DNA of 64,000 nt from Streptococcus ferus DSM 20646 (GTDB taxonomy: Bacteria; Bacillota; Bacilli; Lactobacillales; Streptococcaceae). The translations under genes and the position numbers were made by a program. Where the stretch lies: NCBI RefSeq assembly GCF_000372425.1, contig NZ_AQVD01000005.1, positions 35,889 through 99,888 of the forward strand. Direction: 5' to 3'. The notes beneath the pieces were generated by a model. That model was not told the origin of the DNA, did not search any database, and saw only the letters and a program-made list of their open reading frames with translations. This document shows positions 42,284 to 51,430 of the stretch, piece after piece. Position 1 is the stretch's first letter; every line of letters starts with the position of its first letter.

Positions 42284-43603
42284 TTAGACATTAAAAACAT
42301 CATTTAAGTTCTCAGCCATAGTTGGATGAGTGAACACTTGATTTTTGAAGTAGGTATAAGGAATATGATTATCCATAGCCATTTTAATCAAATTGATGTT
42401 TTCCTGAGACTCACGACTAAATAATGTAGCTCCTAGAATTTCCTTGGTTTCTGGATGAACATGTACTTTATAAACTCCACGAAGATCATCGTTCACATGA
42501 GCACGTGGCATGGAAGAGACAAGTAATTCATTGCTTTGATAAGGAATACCTTGCTCAATGAGTTGACTTTCTTTCAAACCAACACTGGATAACGGTGGTT
42601 CAATAAAGGTTGTTGTAGGGACATTTTGACGTTTAGAAAGATTATAATCCTCATTACCTGTAAGTTTACCAAAGACAATACGAAAATCATCCAGAGATGT
42701 GTAGGTGAACTGTAGGCCTCCATTGACATCACCAACTGCGTAAATATTAGGCACGCTACTTTCGCAATAGTCATTAACTCGAATAGCGCCTTGTTCCGTT
42801 AAGGCGATACTTGTATTTTCAATTCCGAGTCCCTCAATATTAGGCTTTCGTCCAGTCGCATACATGACGACATCAAAGGTGTAGTCCACATCATCTGCAC
42901 TTAAGATAACCTTGTCTCCATTATTTGTGACACTGGTAACACGGGCATTGAGCTTAAAGGTTACACCATCTTCTTCTAGGTAGCCTTTAGCTAGATGGAC
43001 TACTGACGGTTCTTCACGAGGTAGGAGTGTATCCCCTGCTTCAAAAACTGTTACTTTGGTTCCTAATTTAGCATATAAACTAGCAAATTCAAGTCCGATA
43101 TTCCCACCGCCAATCAATCCTAGAGTTACAGGCCGCTTCTCTAATTCTTGAATACCTGTACTATCAACTACGTTTTTAGTATCTAATAAGTCTGAGATCG
43201 GCAAGGTATTCGATGTTGCGCCTGTATTGATGACAATAATATCAGCGGTTAATTGGTTCACTTCATTACCAGTAGTAATCTCCACAACCTTATTTGAGAT
43301 AAAACGAGCTTTGGCATTGTACAAGTCCACACCAGCTTCTGTCAAACTAGCCTGATTCTTTTGACGCAAACGAGTCGTAACAACCTCTTTTCGTTCCATC
43401 GTTTGGGAAAAGTCTAAGTTATGTTCAGCTGCAACCATCATCGTTTTAGTTGGAATACAACCAATGTTGATACAGGTACCACCATACATGTCAGCGTCCT
43501 GTTCTATAAGGGCAACATTTTTCCCAAGAGCGCTCATTTTAGCAGCTAGCGTTTTTCCGGCTTTACCAAAACCAATGACCAAGAGATCATAAGATTTAAC
43601 CAT
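42284..43603 (-). CDS. FAD-dependent disulfide reductase, RclA / hypothiocyanous-acid-reductase-like
   Basis: A 439-residue class I flavoprotein disulfide reductase. It has the FAD motif VIGFGKAGKTLAAKM, the redox pair in GGTCINIGCIPTK, the NAD(P)H motif LGLIGGGNIGLEFASLYAKLG, the second FAD motif IYAVGDVNGG and the C-terminal interface NQVFTHPTMAENLNDVF. It closely resembles streptococcal Har and E. coli RclA, which reduce hypothiocyanous acid made by host lactoperoxidase. The start ATG 43603 has GGAGG 8 bp upstream. It is intact on the island. Confidence 0.88.
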   Translation of the reverse strand: MVKSYDLLVIGFGKAGKTLAAKMSALGKNVALIEQDADMYGGTCINIGCIPTKTMMVAAEHNLDFSQTMERKEVVTTRLRQKNQASLTEAGVDLYNAKARFISNKVVEITTGNEVNQLTADIIVINTGATSNTLPISDLLDTKNVVDSTGIQELEKRPVTLGLIGGGNIGLEFASLYAKLGTKVTVFEAGDTLLPREEPSVVHLAKGYLEEDGVTFKLNARVTSVTNNGDKVILSADDVDYTFDVVMYATGRKPNIEGLGIENTSIALTEQGAIRVNDYCESSVPNIYAVGDVNGGLQFTYTSLDDFRIVFGKLTGNEDYNLSKRQNVPTTTFIEPPLSSVGLKESQLIEQGIPYQSNELLVSSMPRAHVNDDLRGVYKVHVHPETKEILGATLFSRESQENINLIKMAMDNHIPYTYFKNQVFTHPTMAENLNDVFNV

Positions 43604-43813
43604 AATCATTTCCTCCAAAAATTAATTAATACTGCTATTATAACAAAGTCTGTTGAAGATTGTCCGAAATTTGATATTAGCCAAAATTGAATAAACGGAA
43701 AATACTGAGACACCGATTATGAAGCACTTTAAAATGTTGTATCGTTTCTTATCTTCAGTCATTATCTATTTTATTTTTTTGATATTATTCAATGCTTATT
43801 AATATAAAACAAA

Positions 43814-43847
43814 ACGAGCATTTCTTTATATAGATTTGCTCGTTTTT
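43814..43847. terminator. Terminator of Cna-B adhesin gene
   Basis: ACGAGCA/TGCTCGT stem with A and T runs on both sides, about 70 bp after the adhesin stop. Confidence 0.75.
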
Positions 43848-43918
43848 TCTTTAAAAGAGAAGTCCTTTACAAACTACCTCTTAGTTAACTCAAAAACAAC
43901 CATTTTTTACTATAAATT

Positions 43919-46900
43919 TTACATCTTTCTTGATTTATAATAAATCACTCCAGAAATAGTCGCTATAATGAGCACAATTCCCAAAAGAATCAATTTCGAA
44001 CCACTTTTATCTCCAGTTGCTGGAAGCAGAGATGATTGTTTCGGTTTATCTTTTTGATTGCTTGATGGTGAACTTGGTTTATCTGATTTAGGAGTCGTTG
44101 GTGTAGTTGGCGTATGTGTATTCGTAACATTCATACCATCAACTACTGAAGTATAGCCATCAACGGTATCTTCCCTTACTGTATAAGTAACTTCCTTACC
44201 ATTTTGATATTTAGCAATATCTTTAAAGCTGTAAGTCCAGTTAGTATCAGCTGTCGCTGTCGCAGTTAAGCCCGTATCAACACCATTGGCTAAAAGGTGA
44301 AGCGTGATGGATTGTGGTCGAATACCATCTTGGTCATTATTATCATCCCATGTTTTCTGACCAGTTAGGGTGATTGTTTCTGGAACGTGGTTATTTGTTA
44401 CGTTCATACCGTCCACTTCCGCTTTATAGCCTTCTGGAATGTTCACTTCTTTGACAGAATAACTAACTTCCTTACCATCTTTATAACGGTCAAGATTTTC
44501 AAAACTATACTGCCAGGCAGTCGCTTCACTGGCTGTTGCGGTTTGACCCGTTGCTTCACCATTGGCTAAAAGCTCAACTGTAATGTTCTCTGGACGAATA
44601 CCGTCTTGGTTGTTATTGTCGTTCCAAACTTTTTGCCCTGACAAATTAATCTTTTCAGGTGTATGAGTATTCGTAATGGTATATTGACCGTCATCATCTT
44701 TTTCAATCTTGGTTTCATAAGCGGTCACTGCAACTTCTTTCACCGTATAAGTAATTTCTTTACCACTCTCATATTTAGGCAAAGCTTTAGATGTAAATGT
44801 CCAGTCGCTTGCTTCACTAACTTCAATCTCATCAACTACCTCTTCACCTTTCAAGATTTGAACTTTGACAGTTGTTGTTCGTTTACCATCTTGATTATTA
44901 TTATCATCCCATTTCTTTTGTCCCGAGATGACGATTGTTTCTGGGTCATGACTATTCGTGATAGTTTGCCCCTCAACTGACGCAGTATAACCTTCTGGAG
45001 TATCTACTTCTTGCACAGAGTAAGCAATTTCTTGTCCTTTTTCAAATTGTGGGAGATTTGTAAAGGAAGCTTCCCATGTATTGTCATTCGTTTGATTATC
45101 GGCTGTTAAAGTTAAGGTTTTGCCAGCTATTGGTGTCGGTTTTGCCTCGCCAACAGATTTATATAATTGAACTGTGATAGCACTTGGACGCTTACCATCT
45201 TGGTTATTATTATCTTTCCAAACTTTTATTACCTTATATTCAATAGCTTTTGGAATATACTTATTTGTAATGGTGAAATCATTAATGATGGTCTCATATT
45301 CTTCAACTGCCTCTTCAGTAACGGTGTATTTAATTTCTCTACCGTCTTTATATTTTGGCAAATTAGTAAAGGAAGCTGTCCACGTGCCATCAGCTGCAGC
45401 AGCTACTTTTTGACTATCTACCTTCTCACCATCCGCTAAAAGATTGACCGTAATTGAAGTTGGACGTTTACCATCTTGGTTATCGTTATCGTCCCAATTT
45501 TTTGTTGCTTTCACATCAACCGTCTCAGGAGTATAAGAATTAGTTATATTATAACCATTAATACTTGTGCTGTAACCATCAACAGTATCTTCACTCACTG
45601 TATAAGTAATCACTTGACCATTTTCATACTGTGGTAAATTATCAAAATGATAAGCCCAATTAGTGGCTGCCGATACTTTTTGACTATCTACTTTTTTACC
45701 ATTGGCTAAAAGGTTAATCGTGATACTATCTGGGCGCTTACCGTCTTGGTTGTTATTATCACTCCATGTCTTAGTTCCAGAAATAGAGGTTGTTGCTGGG
45801 GTATAAGAATTGGTAATATTGTAACCATCAATAGTTGTTGTATAATCTGAGACCGGGTCTTCAGTTACTGTATAGTCAACCTTTTTGCCATCTTTGTATT
45901 TAGCTAAATCAGTAAAATTGTAAGCCCAGTTGTTATTAGCAGTGACAATTTGACTATCTACTTTTTCACCATCAGCTAAAAGGTTAATCGTGATACTCTC
46001 TGGGCGTTTACCGTCCTGGTTGTCATTATCGTTCCATGTCTTAGTTCCGGAAATTTCTACTTTTTCTGGTGAATAAGTATTTGTAATATCATAACCGTTT
46101 ACCGTTGTGGTATATCCGTCAACCGGTACTTCTTCAATAGTATAAATAACTTCAGTTCCATTGGCATACTTTGGTAAATCAGTAAAATTGTATTTCCAGT
46201 CATCTTTATTTGTGACTTCCTTACTTGCTACCTGTTCACCATTTGCTAGCAAATTAATAGTAATTGAAGCTGGACGTTTACCATCTTGATTATTATTATC
46301 GCTCCATGTCTTTTTACCTAAAATCTCAGTTACTTCAGGCTTATGAGTATTTGTAATAGTATATCCATTTTCAACATCTCCCGAGACTTTGGAAGTATAC
46401 CCATCGACATCAACTTCTTTCACTGTATAAGCAATCTCTTTTCCTTCATCATCTATTTTAGCTAGGTTTTCAAATTGGGCTGTCCAATTATTTTCATTGT
46501 TCAATGTCACAGTTTGTCTATCAACTGCTTGACCATTGGCATAAAGTTGAACGGTGACACTTTCTGGACGTTTACCATCTTGGTTGTCTCCGTCTTCCCA
46601 TTTTTTCGTAATAGGAATAGAGACTTTTTCTTTAGTATTTTTCACCCTACGGATAATTCCGTTCTCACCAACCGTTACCTTAAAAGGAGTTGGGTCAAGA
46701 ACATAACCTTTTGGTGCTTTTGTCTCAACCACTGTGAATTCTCCTTTTTTAGCTTCCTCAGCTGAATAAACTTTAGATTGTGCTACACCATCTTTTTCAA
46801 TTTTGACAGTTTCTTTGTCACCACTTGGAGATGTAATTTCAAATTCTGCTCCATTCAGTAAATTACCTGTTTCTGCGTCTTGTTTATATAGCGTAATACG

Positions 46901-48052
46901 ATAACCAGTTTCTAACTGAATAGTCCCGCCTGTTGTAATTTTTGTAGAACGTGTTACACGATTAACAGTTGTAGTTCTCTCTGTGCTAGTTGTTAAAACC
47001 TTTTCTCCGCCCATCATTGATAATTCATTTACAACATCTGTTCCGTTTGCAGGAGAAGTCGTTGAATAATAAACATTATAAGCTGCTGGCTTACCATTTG
47101 TCGCTAAACGCGTAGAAGTATTTAATAATTTAAGCTCAAAGCGAGTATACGCACTATTATACTCAATTATGTAGTCTTCCCCTTCTTTTAATACCTGTAT
47201 ATCAGTTAAATTAAGAGTAGAGTTATAGTATCCTGCATAAACTTTTAATTTTTCAGGGATAAATTGCATAGGCGCGGAATCATCTGGAATAACATCCTTA
47301 AGACTGATAGAATCGTAAGTAGATTGATTAGTATTGACTCGTAAAAACCAGTTATGAATATATTCTCCACTTTTATTTAGAATCCCAGAACTCCAAGATT
47401 CCTTTTTCATGACACCACCAATTTTTGCAAAGTTTTCTTTTTTTATACCCTCTGTATAATCCGATGAACCTCGCTCTTTTACAGATATGGTATGTGTTAT
47501 TTCTTTATTGGTTTGTGTTACTGGATACGTCAATGTTTCTCTTTCAGATGTTTTCGTTACTTTAAAATCAGTATAAAATATTCCTTTGACACCTTGAACT
47601 TGACTTCCACCTTTTTTAGCAAGATAATCTTTTAAATTTTTCAGAGTAACAGTAACCGTTCCTCCTTTGCTGTCTCCGTTTGACTTAACAACGGCTGTTC
47701 CCACAGCTACGCCTGTTTCCTTATCTTTTAACTCAAAGTTCGTATTTTCGACTGTAATTGGAGCTGGGACAGTGAAAGTAAAGTAATCACCATCATTCAA
47801 CTTTCCATCATACTTAGATAAATCAAAAGCGGTCTCAAAGCGATAACTATTGTCTTTAACTAAATTATAGACACCTGAACCATTCGGACGAAGTGTTTCA
47901 CCATTGTTAACATCCCATAATGAAATATCTGTAATAACATTGGTTAATTCATTTCCACTGGTCGCACTAACAGTCTGTCCCGCCGTCAGCAATCCTATCA
48001 TTAGTAATATAGGACTCAGTAACAATAGAAAATAATTTCTAATCTTTCTCAT
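43919..48052 (-). CDS. LPxTG-anchored Cna-B-repeat surface adhesin
   Basis: A 1377-residue cell-wall protein. The signal peptide covers about 1-31 (LLLLSPILLMIGLLTAGQTVSA). The A region (about 32-370) resembles Cna/SdrC-type collagen- or ECM-binding folds (SLWDVNNGETL, GDYFTFTVPAP, GIFYTDFKV). A SpaA-like domain (YRITLYKQDAETGNLLNGAEFEI) follows, then nine Cna-B repeats, each opening with K-x-W-x-D-x-x-(N/D)-QDG-(K/I)-R, and the LPATGDKSG anchor at about 1341, a span and KSRKM. Cna-B domains usually form isopeptide bonds. The promoter carries a 14-G tract (48098-48127). It is cargo of unit 1. Confidence 0.95.
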   Translation of the reverse strand: MRKIRNYFLLLLSPILLMIGLLTAGQTVSATSGNELTNVITDISLWDVNNGETLRPNGSGVYNLVKDNSYRFETAFDLSKYDGKLNDGDYFTFTVPAPITVENTNFELKDKETGVAVGTAVVKSNGDSKGGTVTVTLKNLKDYLAKKGGSQVQGVKGIFYTDFKVTKTSERETLTYPVTQTNKEITHTISVKERGSSDYTEGIKKENFAKIGGVMKKESWSSGILNKSGEYIHNWFLRVNTNQSTYDSISLKDVIPDDSAPMQFIPEKLKVYAGYYNSTLNLTDIQVLKEGEDYIIEYNSAYTRFELKLLNTSTRLATNGKPAAYNVYYSTTSPANGTDVVNELSMMGGEKVLTTSTERTTTVNRVTRSTKITTGGTIQLETGYRITLYKQDAETGNLLNGAEFEITSPSGDKETVKIEKDGVAQSKVYSAEEAKKGEFTVVETKAPKGYVLDPTPFKVTVGENGIIRRVKNTKEKVSIPITKKWEDGDNQDGKRPESVTVQLYANGQAVDRQTVTLNNENNWTAQFENLAKIDDEGKEIAYTVKEVDVDGYTSKVSGDVENGYTITNTHKPEVTEILGKKTWSDNNNQDGKRPASITINLLANGEQVASKEVTNKDDWKYNFTDLPKYANGTEVIYTIEEVPVDGYTTTVNGYDITNTYSPEKVEISGTKTWNDNDNQDGKRPESITINLLADGEKVDSQIVTANNNWAYNFTDLAKYKDGKKVDYTVTEDPVSDYTTTIDGYNITNSYTPATTSISGTKTWSDNNNQDGKRPDSITINLLANGKKVDSQKVSAATNWAYHFDNLPQYENGQVITYTVSEDTVDGYSTSINGYNITNSYTPETVDVKATKNWDDNDNQDGKRPTSITVNLLADGEKVDSQKVAAAADGTWTASFTNLPKYKDGREIKYTVTEEAVEEYETIINDFTITNKYIPKAIEYKVIKVWKDNNNQDGKRPSAITVQLYKSVGEAKPTPIAGKTLTLTADNQTNDNTWEASFTNLPQFEKGQEIAYSVQEVDTPEGYTASVEGQTITNSHDPETIVISGQKKWDDNNNQDGKRTTTVKVQILKGEEVVDEIEVSEASDWTFTSKALPKYESGKEITYTVKEVAVTAYETKIEKDDDGQYTITNTHTPEKINLSGQKVWNDNNNQDGIRPENITVELLANGEATGQTATASEATAWQYSFENLDRYKDGKEVSYSVKEVNIPEGYKAEVDGMNVTNNHVPETITLTGQKTWDDNNDQDGIRPQSITLHLLANGVDTGLTATATADTNWTYSFKDIAKYQNGKEVTYTVREDTVDGYTSVVDGMNVTNTHTPTTPTTPKSDKPSSPSSNQKDKPKQSSLLPATGDKSGSKLILLGIVLIIATISGVIYYKSRKM

Positions 48053-48097
48053 ATCAAAAACTCCATTTTATTATTTAGCATCTAAAATACTACTACT

Positions 48098-48127
48098 ATT
48101 TTACCCCCCCCCCCCCCGAAAAGTCAA
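48098..48127 (-). promoter_or_regulatory. Adhesin promoter with 14-G homopolymer spacer (candidate phase-variable switch)
   Basis: On the minus strand: TTGACT (-35, 48122-48127), an 18-bp spacer TTTC + 14 G (48104-48121), TAAAAT (-10, 48098-48103), predicted start about 48091, then the TGGAG ribosome binding site and ATG 48052. A change of one G would move the spacing to 17 or 19. Homopolymeric G tracts between -35 and -10 drive phase variation in other bacteria such as Neisseria. Switching here is inferred. Confidence 0.88.
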
Positions 48128-48237
48128 GTAATTTCAAGGGATTAGCGTAACTTTTTATTAATGGGTTTTGTTTCTTTTTTGTAATATCATTTTGATATAA
48201 TGTTGTTTATCAAAGGAGGTAATAAAGAGGTAATAAA

Positions 48238-48892
48238 AATGAAAAATTACTTAGCTTATTACTTTTAGGAATTGCTACTATATTTCTAATATCTTGTTCC
48301 AAACAGAATACTCTTGATGGAAAGTATTATAATCAATATGTATTATTCTATACAACTTTTTTCTTAGGAGATAGAAAATCCGAAAGTTACGCTTTGCAAT
48401 GGAAACACATTAACATCAAGAAACAGGAAATTCAGTTAGTGAAAGCCTTGGACAAGTATAAAAATCCAAAATCAACTATTGGAATTGACAAAATTCAATA
48501 TTATTCAATCTGATGAACAGTATGTCTTTACTTATATTGACACAAAAGGAAATGTTAATAGTCCCTTACATACTGATTATCTTAATAATAAGATGAAGTC
48601 AGTCGAACGCCGTCATAAGGAACTAACACACGCCACACCGCATAAATTACGTCATACGGGTGCAACTCTTGCCAAACAATTTGGCACATCACTAGAGGAC
48701 ATTTCAGAAGCTCTAACACATAGCGACACTCTCACAACTAAAACCTATGTCAATACTTCAAATGTCATACCAATGGCTGTTGGTGAAATTGCTTACCGTA
48801 ACCTTAAAAAGCAATGGTGTGATTTTGGTGTGAAAAGTGGTGTGAATTTTGCCAAAAAACCATCAAAAAACACCCCATGGTGTGAACCATGA
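48238..48892 (+). pseudogene. Lipoprotein start fused to a deleted tyrosine integrase
   Basis: Behind GGAGG an ATG opens a lipoprotein signal, with one frameshift, LLSLLLLGIATIFLISCSKQNTL. Near 48343 it changes abruptly into integrase sequence nearly identical to 58387-58940. The integrase part also lacks about 85 bp (after KNPKST), so it is dead; its 3' end retains HKLRHTGATLAKQFG and LTHSDTLTTKTYVN. It marks the right end of unit 1. Confidence 0.88.
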
Positions 48893-48936
48893 AGTGTTGA
48901 TAAATGCTGTATTGCAGCCGTTTCTTAACGTTTTGA
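48811..48936. mobile_element. Right end of unit 1: arm-type repeats and att remnant
   Basis: Four direct TGGTGTGA(A) copies and a CACCCCATGGTGTG dyad, as at 58943-59020. They are followed by TTCTTAACGTTTTGAGAA (about 48919-48936), identical to the rpsI 3' end beside attR; the rest of the att core is lost. Confidence 0.75.
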
Positions 48937-49138
48937 GAATTTCTCTATTGAAAACTATAACTACTCAATACTTACAAATACCTTTATATCAATGTTTTCA
49001 ATAATAAAATCACCTTGAAAATAGGCTGAAATCCATAAATTAGAATATAGTTGACACCAATTATCACCATAAAATAGAATAGTTAACCACCTTTAAACAA
49101 AGATGCTTTTTGAAAAGTTGGTTCTATATCTTTATTTT

Positions 49139-49792
49139 TTAATTATTTGATAATAATCCCTGTGATAATTGAAAAAATTTTTCCATTCGAGAGTGGGCTA
49201 GATTATCTCCCACAAAAAACAAATGGTCTCCTTTTTCTATTATAGTATACGGACTAGGCGAAAGGATCAGTTCCCCATCATGCTCTATCGCGATAACAGT
49301 TGCACCTGTATTATGCCAGATATTTAGGTCGCTGATACTCTTTCCCAAATGCTCTGTATCCTTCGTTAATATTAATTCATACGGTGTTAAAGGAGAATGA
49401 CGACTTACCAATTGGGACTGTAATAAAAACTCATTTATAAGTTCAGATAGCTGAGCCAGTCCCTGTTCTTGTTTTGAAATTCTGTCTCTAATGTGTTCTT
49501 TAACTACTGAAATAGAATGTGTTATCTCGTAATTTTCTAAAAATTCAATTGCCTTTTCTTGCGACAAAACAATCGCTCCGCTGCCATGTTTTAAGGTTAG
49601 GATTTTCATATCTGCCAAGATATTTAAACCTTTTCTTGCAGTCTCTGCTGATACATTAAATTGAGTTGCTAGTATTGTGCGAGATTTAAGTTTTTCGCCT
49701 ACTTCGTACTCACCATTAGCGATACGCTTGGCAACTTCTACTGCAATTTTTTGATATTTTGAACTAATAATTTCCGAATGACTTACTTTCAC
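49139..49792 (-). CDS. busR: BusR-like c-di-AMP-responsive transcription regulator
   Basis: A 217-residue protein. The N-terminal GntR-type winged helix contains IANGEYEVGEKLKSRTILATQFNVSAETARKGLNILAD. A central coiled coil (about 90-130) leads to a C-terminal RCK_C domain (PYELILTKDTEHLGKSISDLNIWHNTGATVIAIEHDGELILSPSP...GDHLFFVGD). This is the BusR layout; in Streptococcus agalactiae and Lactococcus, BusR with c-di-AMP represses the betaine importer busAB. Here no busAB is present; the neighbour is the Gls24 operon. The start is GTG at 49792, with GGAGAGG upstream. Confidence 0.88.
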   Translation of the reverse strand: MKVSHSEIISSKYQKIAVEVAKRIANGEYEVGEKLKSRTILATQFNVSAETARKGLNILADMKILTLKHGSGAIVLSQEKAIEFLENYEITHSISVVKEHIRDRISKQEQGLAQLSELINEFLLQSQLVSRHSPLTPYELILTKDTEHLGKSISDLNIWHNTGATVIAIEHDGELILSPSPYTIIEKGDHLFFVGDNLAHSRMEKFFQLSQGLLSNN

Positions 49793-49867
49793 AAGTTAGT
49801 GTCCTCTCCTTTCTATACATATATTATATAATACTTTAGAGATATATTCTAGAAAATATATAGAAAA

Positions 49868-49885
49868 GAAGAGGTTACCCTCTTC
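49868..49885 (-). terminator. Terminator of Gls24 operon
   Basis: GAAGAGG/CCTCTTC, a 7-bp stem with loop GTAA, then TTTTCTATAT on the minus strand. Confidence 0.8.
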
Positions 49886-49890
49886 CCAAC

Positions 49891-50427
49891 TTAATTCACA
49901 CGAGATTCTTCGAGTTTTTCTTCAACAGCTTCGGTCCCGTTTATAGTAGCTTCTTTTACTTTTTCAGTTCCAGCTGCAACAGCATCCTTAGCTTGTCCAG
50001 CTTTTTCACCAACGAATTCGCTCGTTGCTTGAGCAGCATCAGTCAAACGATCTTGAACCGTTACAGAGTCTGTCTCATGCTCTGCTTTTGTTTTTACATC
50101 AACAACATTAACGTTAAGTTCAACGACTTTCAAATGAGTCATGACTTCGACATTTTGATCTGCGATAGCTTTAATGCTTTCAACAATCGCTGGGATATCT
50201 TTGCCGTATTCTACGATAATATCCAAGTCAATTGCAACTTCTTCTTGACCAACTTCAACTTTAACGCCTGTTTTGACATTTTCAGAGTTAACCAGTTTAT
50301 CTTTGATGTTTGAAAAGAAGCTACCGCTTACAGCCAAGAGACCATCGACGTTCTGGAGAGCATAGCCAACGATTTTAGCGATAACACCATCGCTATAGGT
50401 TACTTCACTTTTTATTGTGTCTGTCAT
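49891..50427 (-). CDS. Asp23/Gls24 family envelope stress protein
   Basis: A 178-residue protein. The Asp23 core (YSDGVIAKIVGYALQNVDGLLAVSGSFF, VEVGQEEVAIDLDIIVEYG, VVELNVNVVDV) is followed by a helical Ala/Lys/Glu-rich tail (FVGEKAGQAKDAVAAGTEKVKEA). In staphylococci Asp23 is tethered to the membrane by AmaP; enterococcal Gls24 supports stress and bile resistance. It is the last gene of a six-gene operon and a paralogue of 50687-51208. Confidence 0.92.
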   Translation of the reverse strand: MTDTIKSEVTYSDGVIAKIVGYALQNVDGLLAVSGSFFSNIKDKLVNSENVKTGVKVEVGQEEVAIDLDIIVEYGKDIPAIVESIKAIADQNVEVMTHLKVVELNVNVVDVKTKAEHETDSVTVQDRLTDAAQATSEFVGEKAGQAKDAVAAGTEKVKEATINGTEAVEEKLEESRVN

Positions 50428-50451
50428 ATGATATACCTACCTTTTTTATCA

Positions 50452-50667
50452 TTAGAGTTCTTTGTCGTCTTTTTTCTGGTTTTTAAGACCCTCAACAGCA
50501 CCATCGATAGTATCTTTGGCATTTGTGAATAGCTCTTTTGCTTTACCAACAAGCTTGTCAACTTCACCTTCAGTTTCCACTTCTTTGTCACCAGTTACTT
50601 TTCCAATAAATTCTTTCCCGTTCCCTTTTAACTGGTCTACTTTTGCATCAAATTTTTCTTCTGACAT
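50452..50667 (-). CDS. CsbD family stress protein
   Basis: A 71-residue CsbD-like protein: [41 protein letters not shown]. The KG-x-x-KE-x-x-GK repeat pattern is characteristic. CsbD proteins are general-stress proteins of unknown mechanism. It lies between the two Gls24 genes, with short gaps implying one transcript. Confidence 0.93.
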   Translation of the reverse strand: MSEEKFDAKVDQLKGNGKEFIGKVTGDKEVETEGEVDKLVGKAKELFTNAKDTIDGAVEGLKNQKKDDKEL

Positions 50668-50686
50668 ATTATTATCCTCTTTTCAA

Positions 50687-51208
50687 TTATTTTACACGTG
50701 GCTCAGACTTCAAGTCTTCAACTTTTTCAACACCAGCACCAACAGCAGATTTCATATTGTCTACTTGATTGCTTGCAAATTCTGTTGTCGCACTTGCAGC
50801 GTCAGCAACTCGGTCTTGCAAGGTGATAGAATCTTCTTCATACTGTGCACGTGTTTTAATATCAACAACATTTACATTAACTTCAACAACTGTCAAGTCT
50901 GTCATTCGGTTAATTTCAGTTTCCACAATTTCTTTAATACGGTTGAAAATCGTAGGAACGTGTTTTTGATACTCAGCAATAATCTTTAAATCTACTGCTA
51001 CTTCCTTTGTACCAACTTCCACAGAAACACCATCACGTGTTGTATCAGTGTTGACCAATTTATCTTTAAGGTTTGCAAAGAAACCACCGCTTACCGCCAA
51101 GAGACCGTCAACGTTCTCCAGAGCAAGACCAACGATTTTTTCAATAACTTTATCGTCATACGTCAATTGACCTTTAATTGTAGAAAGATTAGTAACTGTT
51201 TTTGTCAT
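50687..51208 (-). CDS. Asp23/Gls24 family envelope stress protein (second copy)
   Basis: A 173-residue paralogue: YDDKVIEKIVGLALENVDGLLAVSGGFFANLKDKLVNTD, VEVGTKEVAVDLKIIAEY, VVEVNVNVVDIKTRAQYEEDS. The helical tail is shorter. It probably forms envelope-associated assemblies with the other copy, anchored by AmaP encoded upstream in the operon. Confidence 0.93.
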   Translation of the reverse strand: MTKTVTNLSTIKGQLTYDDKVIEKIVGLALENVDGLLAVSGGFFANLKDKLVNTDTTRDGVSVEVGTKEVAVDLKIIAEYQKHVPTIFNRIKEIVETEINRMTDLTVVEVNVNVVDIKTRAQYEEDSITLQDRVADAASATTEFASNQVDNMKSAVGAGVEKVEDLKSEPRVK

Positions 51209-51238
51209 AATAAATTCCTCTTTTCTTAATTTTTTTGC

Positions 51239-51421
51239 TTATTTAATCCATTGATTTAAAAGACCTGATTTTTCAATCCAGCGAGCACTGTAAACCCCAA
51301 GAATAATACAGATGATAGCAAAGATAGTTTTGAAAAATCCTACGGTCAAGAGTAAAAGGCCTAAAAGCAAGCCTACTGCACCCCCAAGGAGTGGAAATTT
51401 ATAGCGTTTAAATAATGTCAT
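51239..51421 (-). CDS. DUF2273 small membrane protein
   Basis: A 60-residue protein with two hydrophobic segments (FPLLGGAVGLLLGLLLLTVGFFKTIFAIICIILGVY) and a short charged end. DUF2273 proteins regularly sit in Asp23/AmaP operons. The function is unknown. Confidence 0.88.
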   Translation of the reverse strand: MTLFKRYKFPLLGGAVGLLLGLLLLTVGFFKTIFAIICIILGVYSARWIEKSGLLNQWIK

Positions 51422-51430
51422 AACTACCTC

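Noticed and set aside
44387..46765. Several plus-strand frames opposite the Cna-B repeats
   Set aside because: Shadows of repeated coding sequence; no start signals.
43919..48052. Nine tandem repeats considered as a CRISPR or DNA satellite
   Set aside because: They are protein-level Cna-B domain repeats in frame; no CRISPR spacing. No CRISPR array was seen anywhere in the window.
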